Source: Leptospira licerasiae serovar Varillal str. VAR 010
Lineage (GTDB): Bacteria > Spirochaetota > Leptospiria > Leptospirales > Leptospiraceae
Assembly (NCBI RefSeq): GCF_000244755.1
Contig: NZ_AHOO02000005.1
Coordinates: forward strand, 186,001 to 250,000
Length of the DNA: 64,000 bases
Reading direction: 5' to 3'
The position numbers and the translations under genes were made by a program. The notes beneath the pieces were generated by a model. It made no database searches. It saw only the letters and a program-made list of their open reading frames with translations, and was not told the DNA's origin. This document shows positions 14,990 to 24,203 of the stretch, piece by piece; the first letter of the stretch is position 1; each line of letters begins with the position of its first letter.

Positions 14990-15584
14990 GACAAAGAAAC
15001 AAGAAACAAAACGCCCCCTTGTAGATTTACCGAATAACGACTACAAGAATCGTACCGACTTGGAGAAAGCCGTCGAGTTTATGGGAGAGCAGATGCTCGA
15101 AAAGGATCGGCTCGTAAACGAGGCGAACGCAAAAATTTCCGAAATCCGATCAAGTTTGGAAGACTCCCTCTATCCTTTACAAGCTCGGATCGAGCACGTA
15201 ACAGATGGAATCGCGTTCTTCGTTAAGAAGAACAGGGACGAACTATTCCCGGATCCAGATCTGAAAACCTGCAAATTGATTTCGGGAACTCTACAACTTA
15301 GAAGGACACCTGCTTCGGTGAAAACGAAAGGAACCAGCAAACTTTTCGAGAAGATCCTAGCAGAGAACGGTCTTTTACAGCTTTTCAATGAGTGGGTCGC
15401 TCGACTATCAAACGTGTTCATTCGAGTAAATCTCGAATTGAACAAGGAAGCAATCCTCGCCGATCCGTTGAATGCGAGACAGAAGATCGGAGTCGAGTTG
15501 AACGAGGCAAAGGAACGCCTCTATATCAAACCTTCTAGATTGGAAGACGAGATCTCAGCCGACGCGGACATAGAAGCCGCGTGA
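14982..15584 (+). CDS. gam: Gam-like host-nuclease inhibitor
   Basis: A 200-residue protein of the Mu Gam family: long N-terminal coiled coil (about 25-80) with the phrase ARIEHVTDGIAFFVKKNRDE, a beta segment GTLQLRRTPASVK, and a helical end with EAILADP. Gam binds the ends of linear phage DNA as a Ku-like dimer and blocks exonucleases such as RecBCD. It overlaps the preceding gene by eight bases and is followed after 27 bases by the small terminase gene. Confidence 0.85.
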   Translation: MAKTKKQETKRPLVDLPNNDYKNRTDLEKAVEFMGEQMLEKDRLVNEANAKISEIRSSLEDSLYPLQARIEHVTDGIAFFVKKNRDELFPDPDLKTCKLISGTLQLRRTPASVKTKGTSKLFEKILAENGLLQLFNEWVARLSNVFIRVNLELNKEAILADPLNARQKIGVELNEAKERLYIKPSRLEDEISADADIEAA

Positions 15585-15611
15585 AAAGAACAGACATAAG
15601 GGACGTATTTT

Positions 15612-16247
15612 TTGATTTCTGTTTTGCAAAGACAAACGAAATGGAATACCGTCCCTGTGTCTTATCCAAAATCAGCAAGACGTCGGGCATATAATCTTTT
15701 TGTAATATCCGGATACAATCCGGAACAGATTGCAAATACGCTTAGACCGGAATTCCCTAAAATCACGGCCCAAACAATCCGCAACTGGCTCTCAGAAAAA
15801 GACGAGATTACCGGAACGTCCGCAGAACAAGACCGAGACTTAACTCTACTGAACGCTCAGAAAGAAGCTTTAAAAGAAGCGGAAATCAATTTAACGACTC
15901 TTCGAGTAAATACGGTTCGGGCCTTCAAGGCACTCAAAAAACAAATCTTCGATGAAGATGGAAATCTGAATTTGAGTTTCAAATCCGGAGAAGGAGCTTG
16001 GAACACTTTTCGCGGCCTGATGAACGACATTGAGCGAATGCTTGAGAAAGAAAAGGAAAGAGTCGAGCCCGTAGAAGTTGCGCGAGGAGTACATAGGGCA
16101 ATTAAGAATACTCCAAAGCTGAATAAGTTTTTCCAAAACGAACCCGAGGTACTGCGACAATACATCGAGAATATCAAGCGGGAAGTATCTTCGATGAAGC
16201 AGGTCGACATAAGTATTTTGCCGGAGATTACCGATGGCGAAGATTAA
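15612..16247 (+). CDS. Small terminase-like subunit (DUF1804 type)
   Basis: A 211-residue protein with an N-terminal helix-turn-helix (YNPEQIANTLRPEF ... ITAQTIRNWLSEKD) and a long coiled-coil middle, the layout of phage small terminase subunits such as Mu gp27-position/DUF1804. It should bind phage DNA and present it to the large subunit. TTG 15612 is the likely start with AAGGG ten bases upstream; a GTG near 15656 is possible. Its 3' end overlaps the large subunit start by 14 bases. Confidence 0.7.
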   Translation: MISVLQRQTKWNTVPVSYPKSARRRAYNLFVISGYNPEQIANTLRPEFPKITAQTIRNWLSEKDEITGTSAEQDRDLTLLNAQKEALKEAEINLTTLRVNTVRAFKALKKQIFDEDGNLNLSFKSGEGAWNTFRGLMNDIERMLEKEKERVEPVEVARGVHRAIKNTPKLNKFFQNEPEVLRQYIENIKREVSSMKQVDISILPEITDGED

Positions 16248-17904
16248 AACTAGAACTAACGACCAGGACCGATTCTTTGAGGAACTAGACAATATCGCAG
16301 GAAAACCCTCGACTGTTCTTGGAAGAACGATGGAGGAATTCCTCGTTCAAAATGTTTTCGTAAAAGGTGACGAAGATCTAATTCCGTACAGTTTTAAGGG
16401 ATATTCTTTTTGGAAAGATATCTGTAGAGAATCTCAAAATCATCCTTATTTGGTTTTCATTAAAGCCGCTCAGATCGGCTATTCGATTTGGGCTCTTGCC
16501 CGAATGGTTTGGAAGATCTTTCGTACAAGCTATAAAGCAGGTATCTATTTTCCAGACGATACTTCCATGAAAGATTTCGTTCAGGACCGGGTAGAACCGT
16601 TTATCAATCAATGTCCTATCTTAAAGCCTTATCTAAACGATTCAAACGTAGACAACACTCGAACTAAAAAGATCGATAAAGCCACTCTTATTATGAGAGG
16701 GACTTGGACAAAACGAGGAACCAAAACAGTCGACTTAGACATTGCGATGCTTGACGAAGTAGACGAACATGATGAAGAGAATATCGAATTCGTCGGAGAC
16801 CGACTACTCGCTTCCAAGTTAAACTGGATGATGAAGGGATCCCAGCCTTCCTTGCCCAACGTGGGAATTCATGCGGAATTTCTAAAGACAGACCAAAGGT
16901 TTAGACTTTTAAAGTGTGGCTCCTGCGGACATTGGAATAACCTAGTGGAGCGTTGGCTAAAGGATCCCATTTCCATATTTGGATTTGAAGATAGGGACTC
17001 ACTCCATTCTCCGAACGTGAAAAATGTCTTTTACTCATGTGAAAACTGCGGTTCAAGATTAAACAATCAGAAGGGAGAATACGTTGCCAAAACGAAATCG
17101 GATCGTCGAGGATACCAATGCTCTCAACTTTTCACACCGATCACTCCATTCTTTATTTATAATAAACTCCTAAATGCCGGAACTACTGCTAAACGAAAAA
17201 ACCTTACGATCTCAGTAATCGGTTGGCCCTACAGTTCCGAGGAAGAACAGCCGCTTCGGATTGAAGATATCCAAAAATGGGAAGGAGACCAAGGGTTAAG
17301 AGATAGCTCTCCATATTTCACATATCACGGAGCAGACCAAGGAGATACAGTCCACGGTGTTTTCGGTGAACCTACTTTAGAAGGAAGGATCCGTGTAATT
17401 GGACTCTTCAAAGGGAGCGTTTTAGATGAGGAACTTTATAAAGAACAAATCGTAAGATTCAATGTGTATCAAGGAGTAATCGATGCGATGCCGAATCGAA
17501 ACTGGTCCCTTCGTATGGCCCTTCGGTATCCTGAAAATCTTAGGATCCAATATTTTACGAAAAAGTATCGAGAGAATTCCGAAGTTGTTCCGGGGGAAGA
17601 GGAAATCGGAGTAGTCAATGTAAATCGGGACGACTCTTTGCAGGATACGGTCGATGCAATTAAAAGCGGTCTCTTCATATTTCCAAATCCGAATTTACTT
17701 TCTTCGACTGAACTTGCCGCATACGAAGAATTCAAGTTTCACCTTACTATGTTGATCCGAGAAAAAGGAGAAGACGAGAATGGGAAATCTCTTTGGTCCT
17801 TCAAGAAAAAAGTTCCGAACCATTACGGAATGGCATTAAATTCTCTTCGGATTGCGTATGAGACTTCCGGTGTTGGTGGTGGATCCGGTGGAGGCTTTGC
17901 TTAA
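16234..17904 (+). CDS. Large terminase subunit
   Basis: A 556-residue packaging motor/nuclease. The P-loop is deviant: KAAQIGYSI at 77-85, with the lysine at its start as in P2-type terminases (KSRQIGAT), not the GKS/T form. Walker B is IAMLDEVDE (Asp174, Glu175). A zinc ribbon with CGSCG and CENCG (Cys228, 231, 269, 272) links ATPase to nuclease domain. The nuclease half contains YHGADQGD, a probable metal-binding acidic site. It packs DNA into the prohead by headful cutting in phages of this group. Directly followed, without a gap, by the portal gene. Confidence 0.82.
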   Translation: MAKIKTRTNDQDRFFEELDNIAGKPSTVLGRTMEEFLVQNVFVKGDEDLIPYSFKGYSFWKDICRESQNHPYLVFIKAAQIGYSIWALARMVWKIFRTSYKAGIYFPDDTSMKDFVQDRVEPFINQCPILKPYLNDSNVDNTRTKKIDKATLIMRGTWTKRGTKTVDLDIAMLDEVDEHDEENIEFVGDRLLASKLNWMMKGSQPSLPNVGIHAEFLKTDQRFRLLKCGSCGHWNNLVERWLKDPISIFGFEDRDSLHSPNVKNVFYSCENCGSRLNNQKGEYVAKTKSDRRGYQCSQLFTPITPFFIYNKLLNAGTTAKRKNLTISVIGWPYSSEEEQPLRIEDIQKWEGDQGLRDSSPYFTYHGADQGDTVHGVFGEPTLEGRIRVIGLFKGSVLDEELYKEQIVRFNVYQGVIDAMPNRNWSLRMALRYPENLRIQYFTKKYRENSEVVPGEEEIGVVNVNRDDSLQDTVDAIKSGLFIFPNPNLLSSTELAAYEEFKFHLTMLIREKGEDENGKSLWSFKKKVPNHYGMALNSLRIAYETSGVGGGSGGGFA

Positions 17905-20226
17905 ATGGGCTTCTTCCAACGGATCGCAAACTTTCTTTTCGGAACATCCTCTTTTCTTGAGTTTGCAGGCGGACAAAAAAGTTTAAAAGATTTTCGAAAC
18001 GAGACTGAGTTTTTTGTACAGGAAGTCAATCCGTCCTTTCCACTCGAATACATTCCTCTTATTAAGAAACTCGTAATTGCATTTCCAGATCTCTCTCAGG
18101 CAACGAAGCGAGCACTTACACTTGGAAACCCTGGACTTGAATGGAAAATTGATGCGGACGAAAAAGCGGCAAAAGCAATCCAAGCAGAGATAGACGATTT
18201 TTTCAGAAAGAAATCAGGCATCACAAATTATCTTCTAAGACAGGTTATCACTACAGGGGCTTTATCTTCTGAATTCGTTCCTTCTTTAAATCTGGATTCA
18301 GTAGAAGAAATTCGTTTGATCCCTGTCGAAACGATCCGGTTCAAAAAAGAAACGGATGAAAATGGAATTACTCGATTTGTTCCTTACGAACGAGGAAAAT
18401 TTGGATACGTTAAGTTAAACGAAGAGCAATATACTTACGAAGCATTGGAGAGAGAAGAAGATTCTCCGTATGCGATTCCACCTTTTATCTCCGCAATTCG
18501 TTGGGCTTATTCTCAATTTAAAGCCCAGGAAAACATAGACAAGACTTTGAATAAATGGGGCCTCCTTGGATTCATCATCGCCAAGTTTAGGCGTCCCCGT
18601 TTCCTCCCCGGAACGGATGCAAAAACTTTCGAAAACCAACAAAAGGAGTTCTTAAAAGAAGCAAAGGTATCTTTCGAGAAAAACTCTCAGTCTGGATTTT
18701 TGGCAACGTACGACGATACAACAGTCGACCACCACACATTGACGGATGCCTCAAAAACCGGAGGATTTGAGTCAATCTCTCGTTACATTGAAGAACAGAT
18801 TTCTTCCGGAGCAGATACCGACCTGTTCATTTTGGGACGGTCTTACTCCGTCACTGAGGCTTATGCAAAAATCGCAGGAAAACTGTTCCTCTTGAAATTA
18901 GGAAACTTCGGTCATCCTGTAAAACAGTTTCTAACAAAAGCGATTACTTTCCATCTTCTTGCAAAGGGATACCGCTTCCATTCCGTTGAGGCAAGCTGGA
19001 AGAAGTCGATTTCTCTCGACCCATTGACGGACGCACAAGCAAGACTTACAGAAGAACAAGCAGACAATCAGTATTTACAACGAGTTACAGGGATGGTGAA
19101 AACCGGCCTTATTTCACCGAACGAAGGAGCGAATTTGCTCGGATATGACACTTGGAATGATCCAGAGAAATTAGAAGCTCCGATTTCGTCCGGACTTGCC
19201 TTTTCCGAAGGTTCCGAAACAGGTAAAAAAAAACTTCTCATGAATGAAGAAACGTTACATACCTGCGGAGACTTGGATTCCTTTGTGGAACTAGGAGCAT
19301 GGACGAAGAAGGAGAAAGAAGTTTACGAAGCAATCGAAGAATCATTCGCAAGTAATTTCTTCTCTAAGTATGAGGATCGTGTATCGGAAGTTCTAAATCA
19401 AATCTCAAAAACGAAACTAACCAAAAATGAAGCGGTCGATACGATTTGGAATTTATTAGAAAAGGAACTTGGAGTCAATTTTCCAGAAGAGACTGTCGCC
19501 TCCTGGAGAGAAACTATTTCCAAAGCTTGGGATACCGGCCAAGACTTTGATCGTCCGAATTCCAAAACCAAAGTTCCACGAATACAAGCAAACAAAGACA
19601 TTTTAGATTTCTTTAATAAGGGATACAAATTCGATATAGGAAAACAATTCAAAAGAAAAGACGACGTAAACAAAATTGAAGAAGCAATTCGCGAAGCAGT
19701 GGATTCCGGATCCACAGATGAAATGATCCAAAGGTTACAGGAGGAACTCTTAGGCCCACCGCCAAAGGATAAACCTGGAAAGAAGAAAGACGGCCAGGCT
19801 CCGCCGATAGATCCGAATGCAAAGCTAAGGATCAAGTTAAACGATATCGTAAGAGGACAAATTCTCCGTTCACGTAATTTCTCCCGTACTGAACGATTCG
19901 AACAAATTGGAATCAAACGTTTGGAAATCGTGGCAGTGATGGACCAAAAGACATCCTATATCTGCAAACTCATGAACGGTAAGAGTGTCGAGATTCGAAC
20001 TTGCGTACAGTACGTTAGAGAGTTTTTGGCCGATGATCCTACTAAAGAAAATTTCTGGAAAGATAGACAAAACCCTACGGAAGCTCAAATCAAAAAACTC
20101 GGGATCGAATCCAAATCGGGAGATGAAATATCCAAACATCTAAATAACAAACTTCCACCTTTTCACAATCGATGCCGTACCACTGTAGTAGCAGACTTTA
20201 AAACAGAATTAAGGAGGACCGCTTGA
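17905..20226 (+). CDS. Portal protein fused to MuF-type head morphogenesis domain
   Basis: A 773-residue protein. Residues 1 to about 450 match a DUF935 (Mu gp29) portal: DLSQATKRALTLGNPG near 70 and the phrase NKWGLLGFIIAKFR in the middle. Residues 620-773 form a MuF (gp30) domain, recognised by the end LPPFHNRCRTTVVADF and the middle SYICKLMNGK. A proline/lysine-rich linker (PPPKDKPGKKKDGQAPP) near 630-650 separates them. In Mu these are two genes; here one. The portal forms the dodecameric DNA entry ring. Start ATG directly abuts the terminase stop. Confidence 0.82.
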   Translation: MGFFQRIANFLFGTSSFLEFAGGQKSLKDFRNETEFFVQEVNPSFPLEYIPLIKKLVIAFPDLSQATKRALTLGNPGLEWKIDADEKAAKAIQAEIDDFFRKKSGITNYLLRQVITTGALSSEFVPSLNLDSVEEIRLIPVETIRFKKETDENGITRFVPYERGKFGYVKLNEEQYTYEALEREEDSPYAIPPFISAIRWAYSQFKAQENIDKTLNKWGLLGFIIAKFRRPRFLPGTDAKTFENQQKEFLKEAKVSFEKNSQSGFLATYDDTTVDHHTLTDASKTGGFESISRYIEEQISSGADTDLFILGRSYSVTEAYAKIAGKLFLLKLGNFGHPVKQFLTKAITFHLLAKGYRFHSVEASWKKSISLDPLTDAQARLTEEQADNQYLQRVTGMVKTGLISPNEGANLLGYDTWNDPEKLEAPISSGLAFSEGSETGKKKLLMNEETLHTCGDLDSFVELGAWTKKEKEVYEAIEESFASNFFSKYEDRVSEVLNQISKTKLTKNEAVDTIWNLLEKELGVNFPEETVASWRETISKAWDTGQDFDRPNSKTKVPRIQANKDILDFFNKGYKFDIGKQFKRKDDVNKIEEAIREAVDSGSTDEMIQRLQEELLGPPPKDKPGKKKDGQAPPIDPNAKLRIKLNDIVRGQILRSRNFSRTERFEQIGIKRLEIVAVMDQKTSYICKLMNGKSVEIRTCVQYVREFLADDPTKENFWKDRQNPTEAQIKKLGIESKSGDEISKHLNNKLPPFHNRCRTTVVADFKTELRRTA

Positions 20227-20819
20227 TCATCGAAACAGAAAGTCTGACTGCCAAAGACCGTGCAAGGTTATATAATGAAAGCTTTCCGAATTATGCACCT
20301 TTGCATGTGTTCAAAGGAAGAATTTATGGTGAGTGGGAGCTTGGGCAAAATTACAAAAACACCTCCGACTATCATGGAGCCTATCCGGAACAATACTTAA
20401 AACGACTCGATCCCATGTTTCCGGATAAAAAAAGGATCCTACATTTATTCAGCGGAAAAACACCTCCTGGTCCGTATTTGCGAATGGACAAAAATCCAAC
20501 ATTGGAACCGGAAATCGTAGGCGATGCAGAGAATTTATCCTCCTATGTGAAGACTTTCATCGGTCTTCCTTTTGATCTTATCAAGGCGGATCCTCCGTAT
20601 ACAAAAGAGGATGCGGAGCATTACGGATTCATAATGGTAAAAAGAGCGAAAGTAATCCAAGAAGCATGGAAAAGTCTCTGCGTCGGTGGCCACCTTGTTT
20701 GGTTGGACCAGGTCGTTCCGCAATACGACGGGGATAAATGGATCCTGGAAGGGAAAATTTATCTCTCTATTTCCACAAACCACAGAGTTAGAGCGATTTG
20801 TATTTTTAAGAAGGTATAA
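20223..20819 (+). CDS. Phage DNA methyltransferase (DPPY type)
   Basis: A 198-residue protein with the class I methyltransferase phrases LHLFSGKTPPGP (cofactor loop, about 73-84) and IKADPPY (about 118-124), the second being the DPPY active-site motif of N6-adenine/N4-cytosine methyltransferases. It is short, so a compact or variant enzyme. TTG 20223 is the start: AAGGAGG lies just upstream and the codon overlaps the portal stop. It probably modifies phage DNA against restriction, together with the methyltransferase at 21.8 kb and the Lar-like protein. Confidence 0.7.
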   Translation: MIIETESLTAKDRARLYNESFPNYAPLHVFKGRIYGEWELGQNYKNTSDYHGAYPEQYLKRLDPMFPDKKRILHLFSGKTPPGPYLRMDKNPTLEPEIVGDAENLSSYVKTFIGLPFDLIKADPPYTKEDAEHYGFIMVKRAKVIQEAWKSLCVGGHLVWLDQVVPQYDGDKWILEGKIYLSISTNHRVRAICIFKKV

Positions 20820-20821
20820 AA

Positions 20822-21157
20822 ATGGATGAGATCTTAAAGTTTATCATTGAAAATAGGATTCAAGTTTCGGTGTTCTCATGGGGTGTGATCGGACTTTTTA
20901 CTTGGACATGCTTCCAGTATTTAGAATACAAATCATGCAAAGAAGCTCCGGAGATGTGGGGAAAACGAAAGATTTATGAGTTAGAACTCACACAGACTTT
21001 TTGGATCCCATTGGCAATTATAGCCGGTCCTTTGCCGTATGCTTTCGGGATCCTTTTTCCGTTTATAGACTCGCTCATCAATTGGATCAAAGAACGAAGA
21101 ATCATCTTGTTTAGAATAAAGTTTCCAAGGAAAAAGGATAATGGAAAATTTTCGTAA
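20822..21157 (+). CDS. Membrane protein, possible holin
   Basis: A 111-residue protein with two hydrophobic segments (about 14-34 and 60-85) and a basic C-terminus KERRIILFRIKFPRKK. Small size and two spans fit holin-like proteins, but it is 1.5 kb from the endolysin gene, so another role is possible. The downstream gene starts within its 3' end. Confidence 0.5.
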   Translation: MDEILKFIIENRIQVSVFSWGVIGLFTWTCFQYLEYKSCKEAPEMWGKRKIYELELTQTFWIPLAIIAGPLPYAFGILFPFIDSLINWIKERRIILFRIKFPRKKDNGKFS

Positions 21158-21353
21158 TTGTGCGGAACAACTAGATCTTGGTTTCGCAAAGAGCGTGAGT
21201 GCTCTGATTACAGCTCTCGGTATGCACTGGACGAACCAGGAGCGGATTCAAAATGGATATTCCCCTGCATACGACGAGGATTCCTTTCTAAACCTAATCG
21301 ATGAATTTGGTATCGAAGAATCGGACGTTAGAGATCGGTATCATGGCTTATGA
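21141..21353 (+). CDS. Hypothetical protein, 70 aa
   Basis: A small acidic helical protein (MENFRNCAEQLDLGFAKS...). No family recognised. The start overlaps the previous gene by 17 bases with AAGGA upstream, and its stop overlaps the next start by four bases, so coupled translation is likely. Confidence 0.55.
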   Translation: MENFRNCAEQLDLGFAKSVSALITALGMHWTNQERIQNGYSPAYDEDSFLNLIDEFGIEESDVRDRYHGL

Positions 21354-21730
21354 AAATTATATCTTTTGCATATACGACGCCAGCCTTCCTCGCAAAAGAA
21401 AAAACGGTTACAAGAAGGGACTGGAACGACGATTATGCGGCTCGTTTCAAAAAAGGAGAAGAAATTCAGGGATGGAATAAATCTCCGAGATTCCAAGGGA
21501 AGCGTGTCGGTATCATTCGGCTTATAGAGAAACCTTACAAAGAGAGTACTCTTATAATGCCTGACGAAGACTATGAAAAAGAAGGTTTCGGTTATTTAGA
21601 TCGGAATCCAGATCTCAAGACTGGTCCATACAGGGGAAAGGATCTGAAAAAAATATTCAACGAATGGAAGCAAAGTGCTGTTTCTCTTTGGGTAGTTCGT
21701 TTCGAATATTTGGAAGTTTTCGATCCGTAA
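21350..21730 (+). CDS. ASCH-like phage protein
   Basis: A 126-residue protein beginning [25 protein letters not shown]. The KTVTRR-W phrase followed by beta strands resembles small ASCH-domain proteins common in phages, which may bind RNA or modified nucleotides. Assignment is weak. It overlaps the neighbour by an ATGA junction and runs up to the following methyltransferase gene. Confidence 0.5.
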   Translation: MKIISFAYTTPAFLAKEKTVTRRDWNDDYAARFKKGEEIQGWNKSPRFQGKRVGIIRLIEKPYKESTLIMPDEDYEKEGFGYLDRNPDLKTGPYRGKDLKKIFNEWKQSAVSLWVVRFEYLEVFDP

Positions 21731-21816
21731 ATACAATGATGAGACTTTGGCGACTTAGCAGACTCTTGGTTTGGAATCTGTTTTGGGTGAAAAGGACTAT
21801 TCTTTTGTTTAGTCTC

Positions 21817-22590
21817 ATGTCCACAGAACTACACTTAGGCGATTGCCTAAAAATTCTTCCCAAAATTCCCGATTCCTCTATCGATTTGATCTTTTGTGAT
21901 CTTCCGTACGGCACAACGGATTGTCCCTGGGATAAGATTATTCCAATGGAAAAACTTTGGCCGGAGTATGAAAGAATTTCGAAAGAAAATACTCCGATCA
22001 TTCTTACCGCAAGTCAGCCTTTTACGACTTACTTAATAAATAGCAATCCTAAGAATTTTCGATATGAGTTGATCTGGTATAAAACAAAAGCCTCCGGATT
22101 TTTGCTGGCAAAGAAGAGACCGAACAAAAGCCACGAAAACATTCTCGTCTTCTACAAAAAGCAACCAGTTTACAATCCTATAAAGTATGAGATCGACGAG
22201 CGTTACCGTAGAAAAGGAAAAACATTAGGGAACGGAAATCAATCGACGGTCTTTCGCATCACTGGGGAGAAGAGCAAGAACTATCAGTATCTAGATAGTG
22301 GTAGTAGGTATCCGGATTCGGTTTTATGTTTCCCAAGTGAATCAGAAGTTGGAATGCACCCAACCCAAAAACCAACTCGCTTACTTCGATTCCTGATCAA
22401 ATCTTTTTCAAATCCAGGAGATTTAGTCTTAGATAACTGCATGGGACACGGAACGACCGGCATTGCGGCTGTTGAACTGGGAAGGAATTTTATAGGAATT
22501 GAGAAGGAAAGATCTTACTTCAAGAAAGCTGAATCGAAAATTCGAATGGCTGAGAAAAGATATAGTCTTGGTTTAGATTTCGAAACTTGA
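21817..22590 (+). CDS. Site-specific DNA methyltransferase (N4/N6, beta-type order)
   Basis: A 257-residue enzyme starting [20 protein letters not shown]. The active-site motif DLPYG (a DPPY variant) is at about 28-32 and the cofactor motif comes late ([17 protein letters not shown], in place of FxGxG), the beta-class order of DNA methyltransferases. Target-recognition region in the middle ([18 protein letters not shown]). Longer in-frame starts exist (21736) but they encode a basic hydrophobic prefix unlike the family. No strong ribosome site seen before ATG 21817. A second methyltransferase in one prophage, without a visible endonuclease. Confidence 0.82.
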   Translation: MSTELHLGDCLKILPKIPDSSIDLIFCDLPYGTTDCPWDKIIPMEKLWPEYERISKENTPIILTASQPFTTYLINSNPKNFRYELIWYKTKASGFLLAKKRPNKSHENILVFYKKQPVYNPIKYEIDERYRRKGKTLGNGNQSTVFRITGEKSKNYQYLDSGSRYPDSVLCFPSESEVGMHPTQKPTRLLRFLIKSFSNPGDLVLDNCMGHGTTGIAAVELGRNFIGIEKERSYFKKAESKIRMAEKRYSLGLDFET

Positions 22591-22682
22591 AACAGGAACG
22601 AAGCCAGAAAAGAAAAGACTTAGAGGACATCGAACTTTTCTAAAATTGTCCCCATCGAGCATCTTTCCGATACCATCCTGAG

Positions 22683-23075
22683 ATGGACGAGGTTCTCAAA
22701 TATCTAAATCTCTTTTCCCCTTTGTCGGCTCTGTTCTGGATTCTTTTTAGAAGAGAACTCAGGATCCAAATCCAGAAATCAAAGGAAGAACAAAGAGAAT
22801 ACGTCGATTCAAAAATGAAAGTGATCGAAACGGAACAGTATTCCTCTTCCTTGAGAAAGCATCAAAGAATCGACAAACTCTCCGATAGGGTTGCCGAGTT
22901 AGAAAAGACTCATGCTCTGGAAATCGCACTTCTTAGGCAAACGGCTTCCACCACCGAAAAGCGATTGGATACGATCGAGGCTAGGATCGAAAAGCTCGAT
23001 GTAAAGATCGACGAGCAAAAAGAACTCCTCCTAAAAATCCATGGGATTATCGAAAAAGGAGGACTTAATTCGTGA
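22683..23075 (+). CDS. Membrane-anchored coiled-coil protein (DUF2730-like)
   Basis: A 130-residue protein with one N-terminal hydrophobic span (about 8-24) followed by a basic stretch and a long coiled coil (about 30-125). This layout and position next to the endolysin fit Mu gp25/DUF2730 proteins of the lysis region. The preceding 92 bases hold no gene. The stop overlaps the GTG of the endolysin gene, so the two are coupled. Confidence 0.6.
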   Translation: MDEVLKYLNLFSPLSALFWILFRRELRIQIQKSKEEQREYVDSKMKVIETEQYSSSLRKHQRIDKLSDRVAELEKTHALEIALLRQTASTTEKRLDTIEARIEKLDVKIDEQKELLLKIHGIIEKGGLNS

Positions 23076-23761
23076 TTCTCAATCTTCTACAGTACTTCAA
23101 CTTTCTCTATCCGATTGTTAAGAAATTTCTAAATTTCGATAAGATCCAAAAGAAACAATACTATTGGAACGACTCGGATCTTGCTTCCGCTTCCACAAAG
23201 AAAATATCCAAAGAAGAGGTTTTGGATTCTTTATCCAGAATCGCGACCGAGCGAGAACCAGTCCTTTTTGCGCCTGTAAAAAATCCGCACATTACCTCGC
23301 GCTTTGGTTGGAGAGTGTTAAACCTTGACGGCAAACCCTCTAAACAATTCCACCTCGGAATTGATTTAGGAGGTTATAACGACGTTATCGCAGTGGAGGA
23401 TTGCGTCATAAAAAGTGTCCTCGGTAAGGACAAAGAATATCCAGTTCGATTCGTATGGGAAAATGGCACATGGAAAGACCGCATCAAATCCGGAGAAATC
23501 CCAGAGGGGCGTGCTTGGACTCCCTATATTATAGCGGTCGGTGTCCATACAAAAAATCAGTACAAATTCAAACACACCGATGCCCGTAAGGCAAAAGGAC
23601 AAAAAGTAAAAGCCGGTGAAGTGATCGGGAAAACCGGGAATTTCGGCTATTCTCTAGGATCGCATCTTCATTTCGAAGTATGGCCTTTCGACGAAAAAGA
23701 ACAGAAGTGGAAAGAGCCTATTGATCCCGAAATTTTCCTCAAGGAAAAAGGACTACTCTAA
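23072..23761 (+). CDS. M23 peptidase endolysin
   Basis: A 229-residue protein with a lysostaphin-type zinc peptidase domain at about 70-215: HITSRFGWR, then FHLGIDLGG (metal His, Asp), FKHTD and SHLHFEVW (metal and catalytic His), all as in M23 enzymes. It cuts peptide cross-links in peptidoglycan. The N-terminal 40 residues include a hydrophobic stretch (LLQYFNFLYPIVKKFL) that may act as an anchor or signal. GTG 23072 is the start: AAAGGAGG stands upstream and it overlaps the prior stop. Part of a lysis cassette. Confidence 0.85.
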   Translation: MILNLLQYFNFLYPIVKKFLNFDKIQKKQYYWNDSDLASASTKKISKEEVLDSLSRIATEREPVLFAPVKNPHITSRFGWRVLNLDGKPSKQFHLGIDLGGYNDVIAVEDCVIKSVLGKDKEYPVRFVWENGTWKDRIKSGEIPEGRAWTPYIIAVGVHTKNQYKFKHTDARKAKGQKVKAGEVIGKTGNFGYSLGSHLHFEVWPFDEKEQKWKEPIDPEIFLKEKGLL

Positions 23762-23771
23762 GGAGGTCATA

Positions 23772-24203
23772 ATGGTAGATTCAGCTTTCGAACTTCTCTC
23801 TACGGTTTTTCTAAACGGACTTTATATGGGATTGGTACTTACCATCTCCCAGTTTATCTTTCGGAATTTTTCCGTACGAGTATTGCACCAAAACAAAAGG
23901 CTTACAGTCTTCGTGATCGCCACCTTGATCGCAGTTCCGTATAACTTATTTTACTGGCTTACAAAACCGGAAGTCTACACATACTGCGTTTCTTTCGATT
24001 TCGTTAAGGAAGAAATTTGTAAAACCCTTCCGGGATGGACCCTAGTTGTTTATCAATCCCTCCGGCTTTTCGTTTGCTATCTTGGTACGATTTTACTCTA
24101 CGAGAAGATCGTAAAACGCCTCTTCGAGAAATCAGGATTTGGACATCGCGGTTCAACGGATTCCAGTTTGGAAAACCCAATCAATAGCGAGGACTATCAA
24201 TGA
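23772..24203 (+). CDS. Holin-like membrane protein
   Basis: A 143-residue protein with about three hydrophobic segments (10-35, 47-62, 98-118) and a short charged tail. ATG 23772 was chosen since AAGGAGG lies just before it; an earlier in-frame ATG falls inside the endolysin gene. Position directly after the endolysin and before a spanin-like gene supports a holin role; family not recognised. The 3' end overlaps the next gene by four bases. Confidence 0.62.
   Translation: MVDSAFELLSTVFLNGLYMGLVLTISQFIFRNFSVRVLHQNKRLTVFVIATLIAVPYNLFYWLTKPEVYTYCVSFDFVKEEICKTLPGWTLVVYQSLRLFVCYLGTILLYEKIVKRLFEKSGFGHRGSTDSSLENPINSEDYQ

Noticed and set aside
21664..21816. Longer start for the second methyltransferase
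   Set aside because: The added 51 residues overlap the preceding gene, are basic and hydrophobic, and lie outside the methyltransferase fold.
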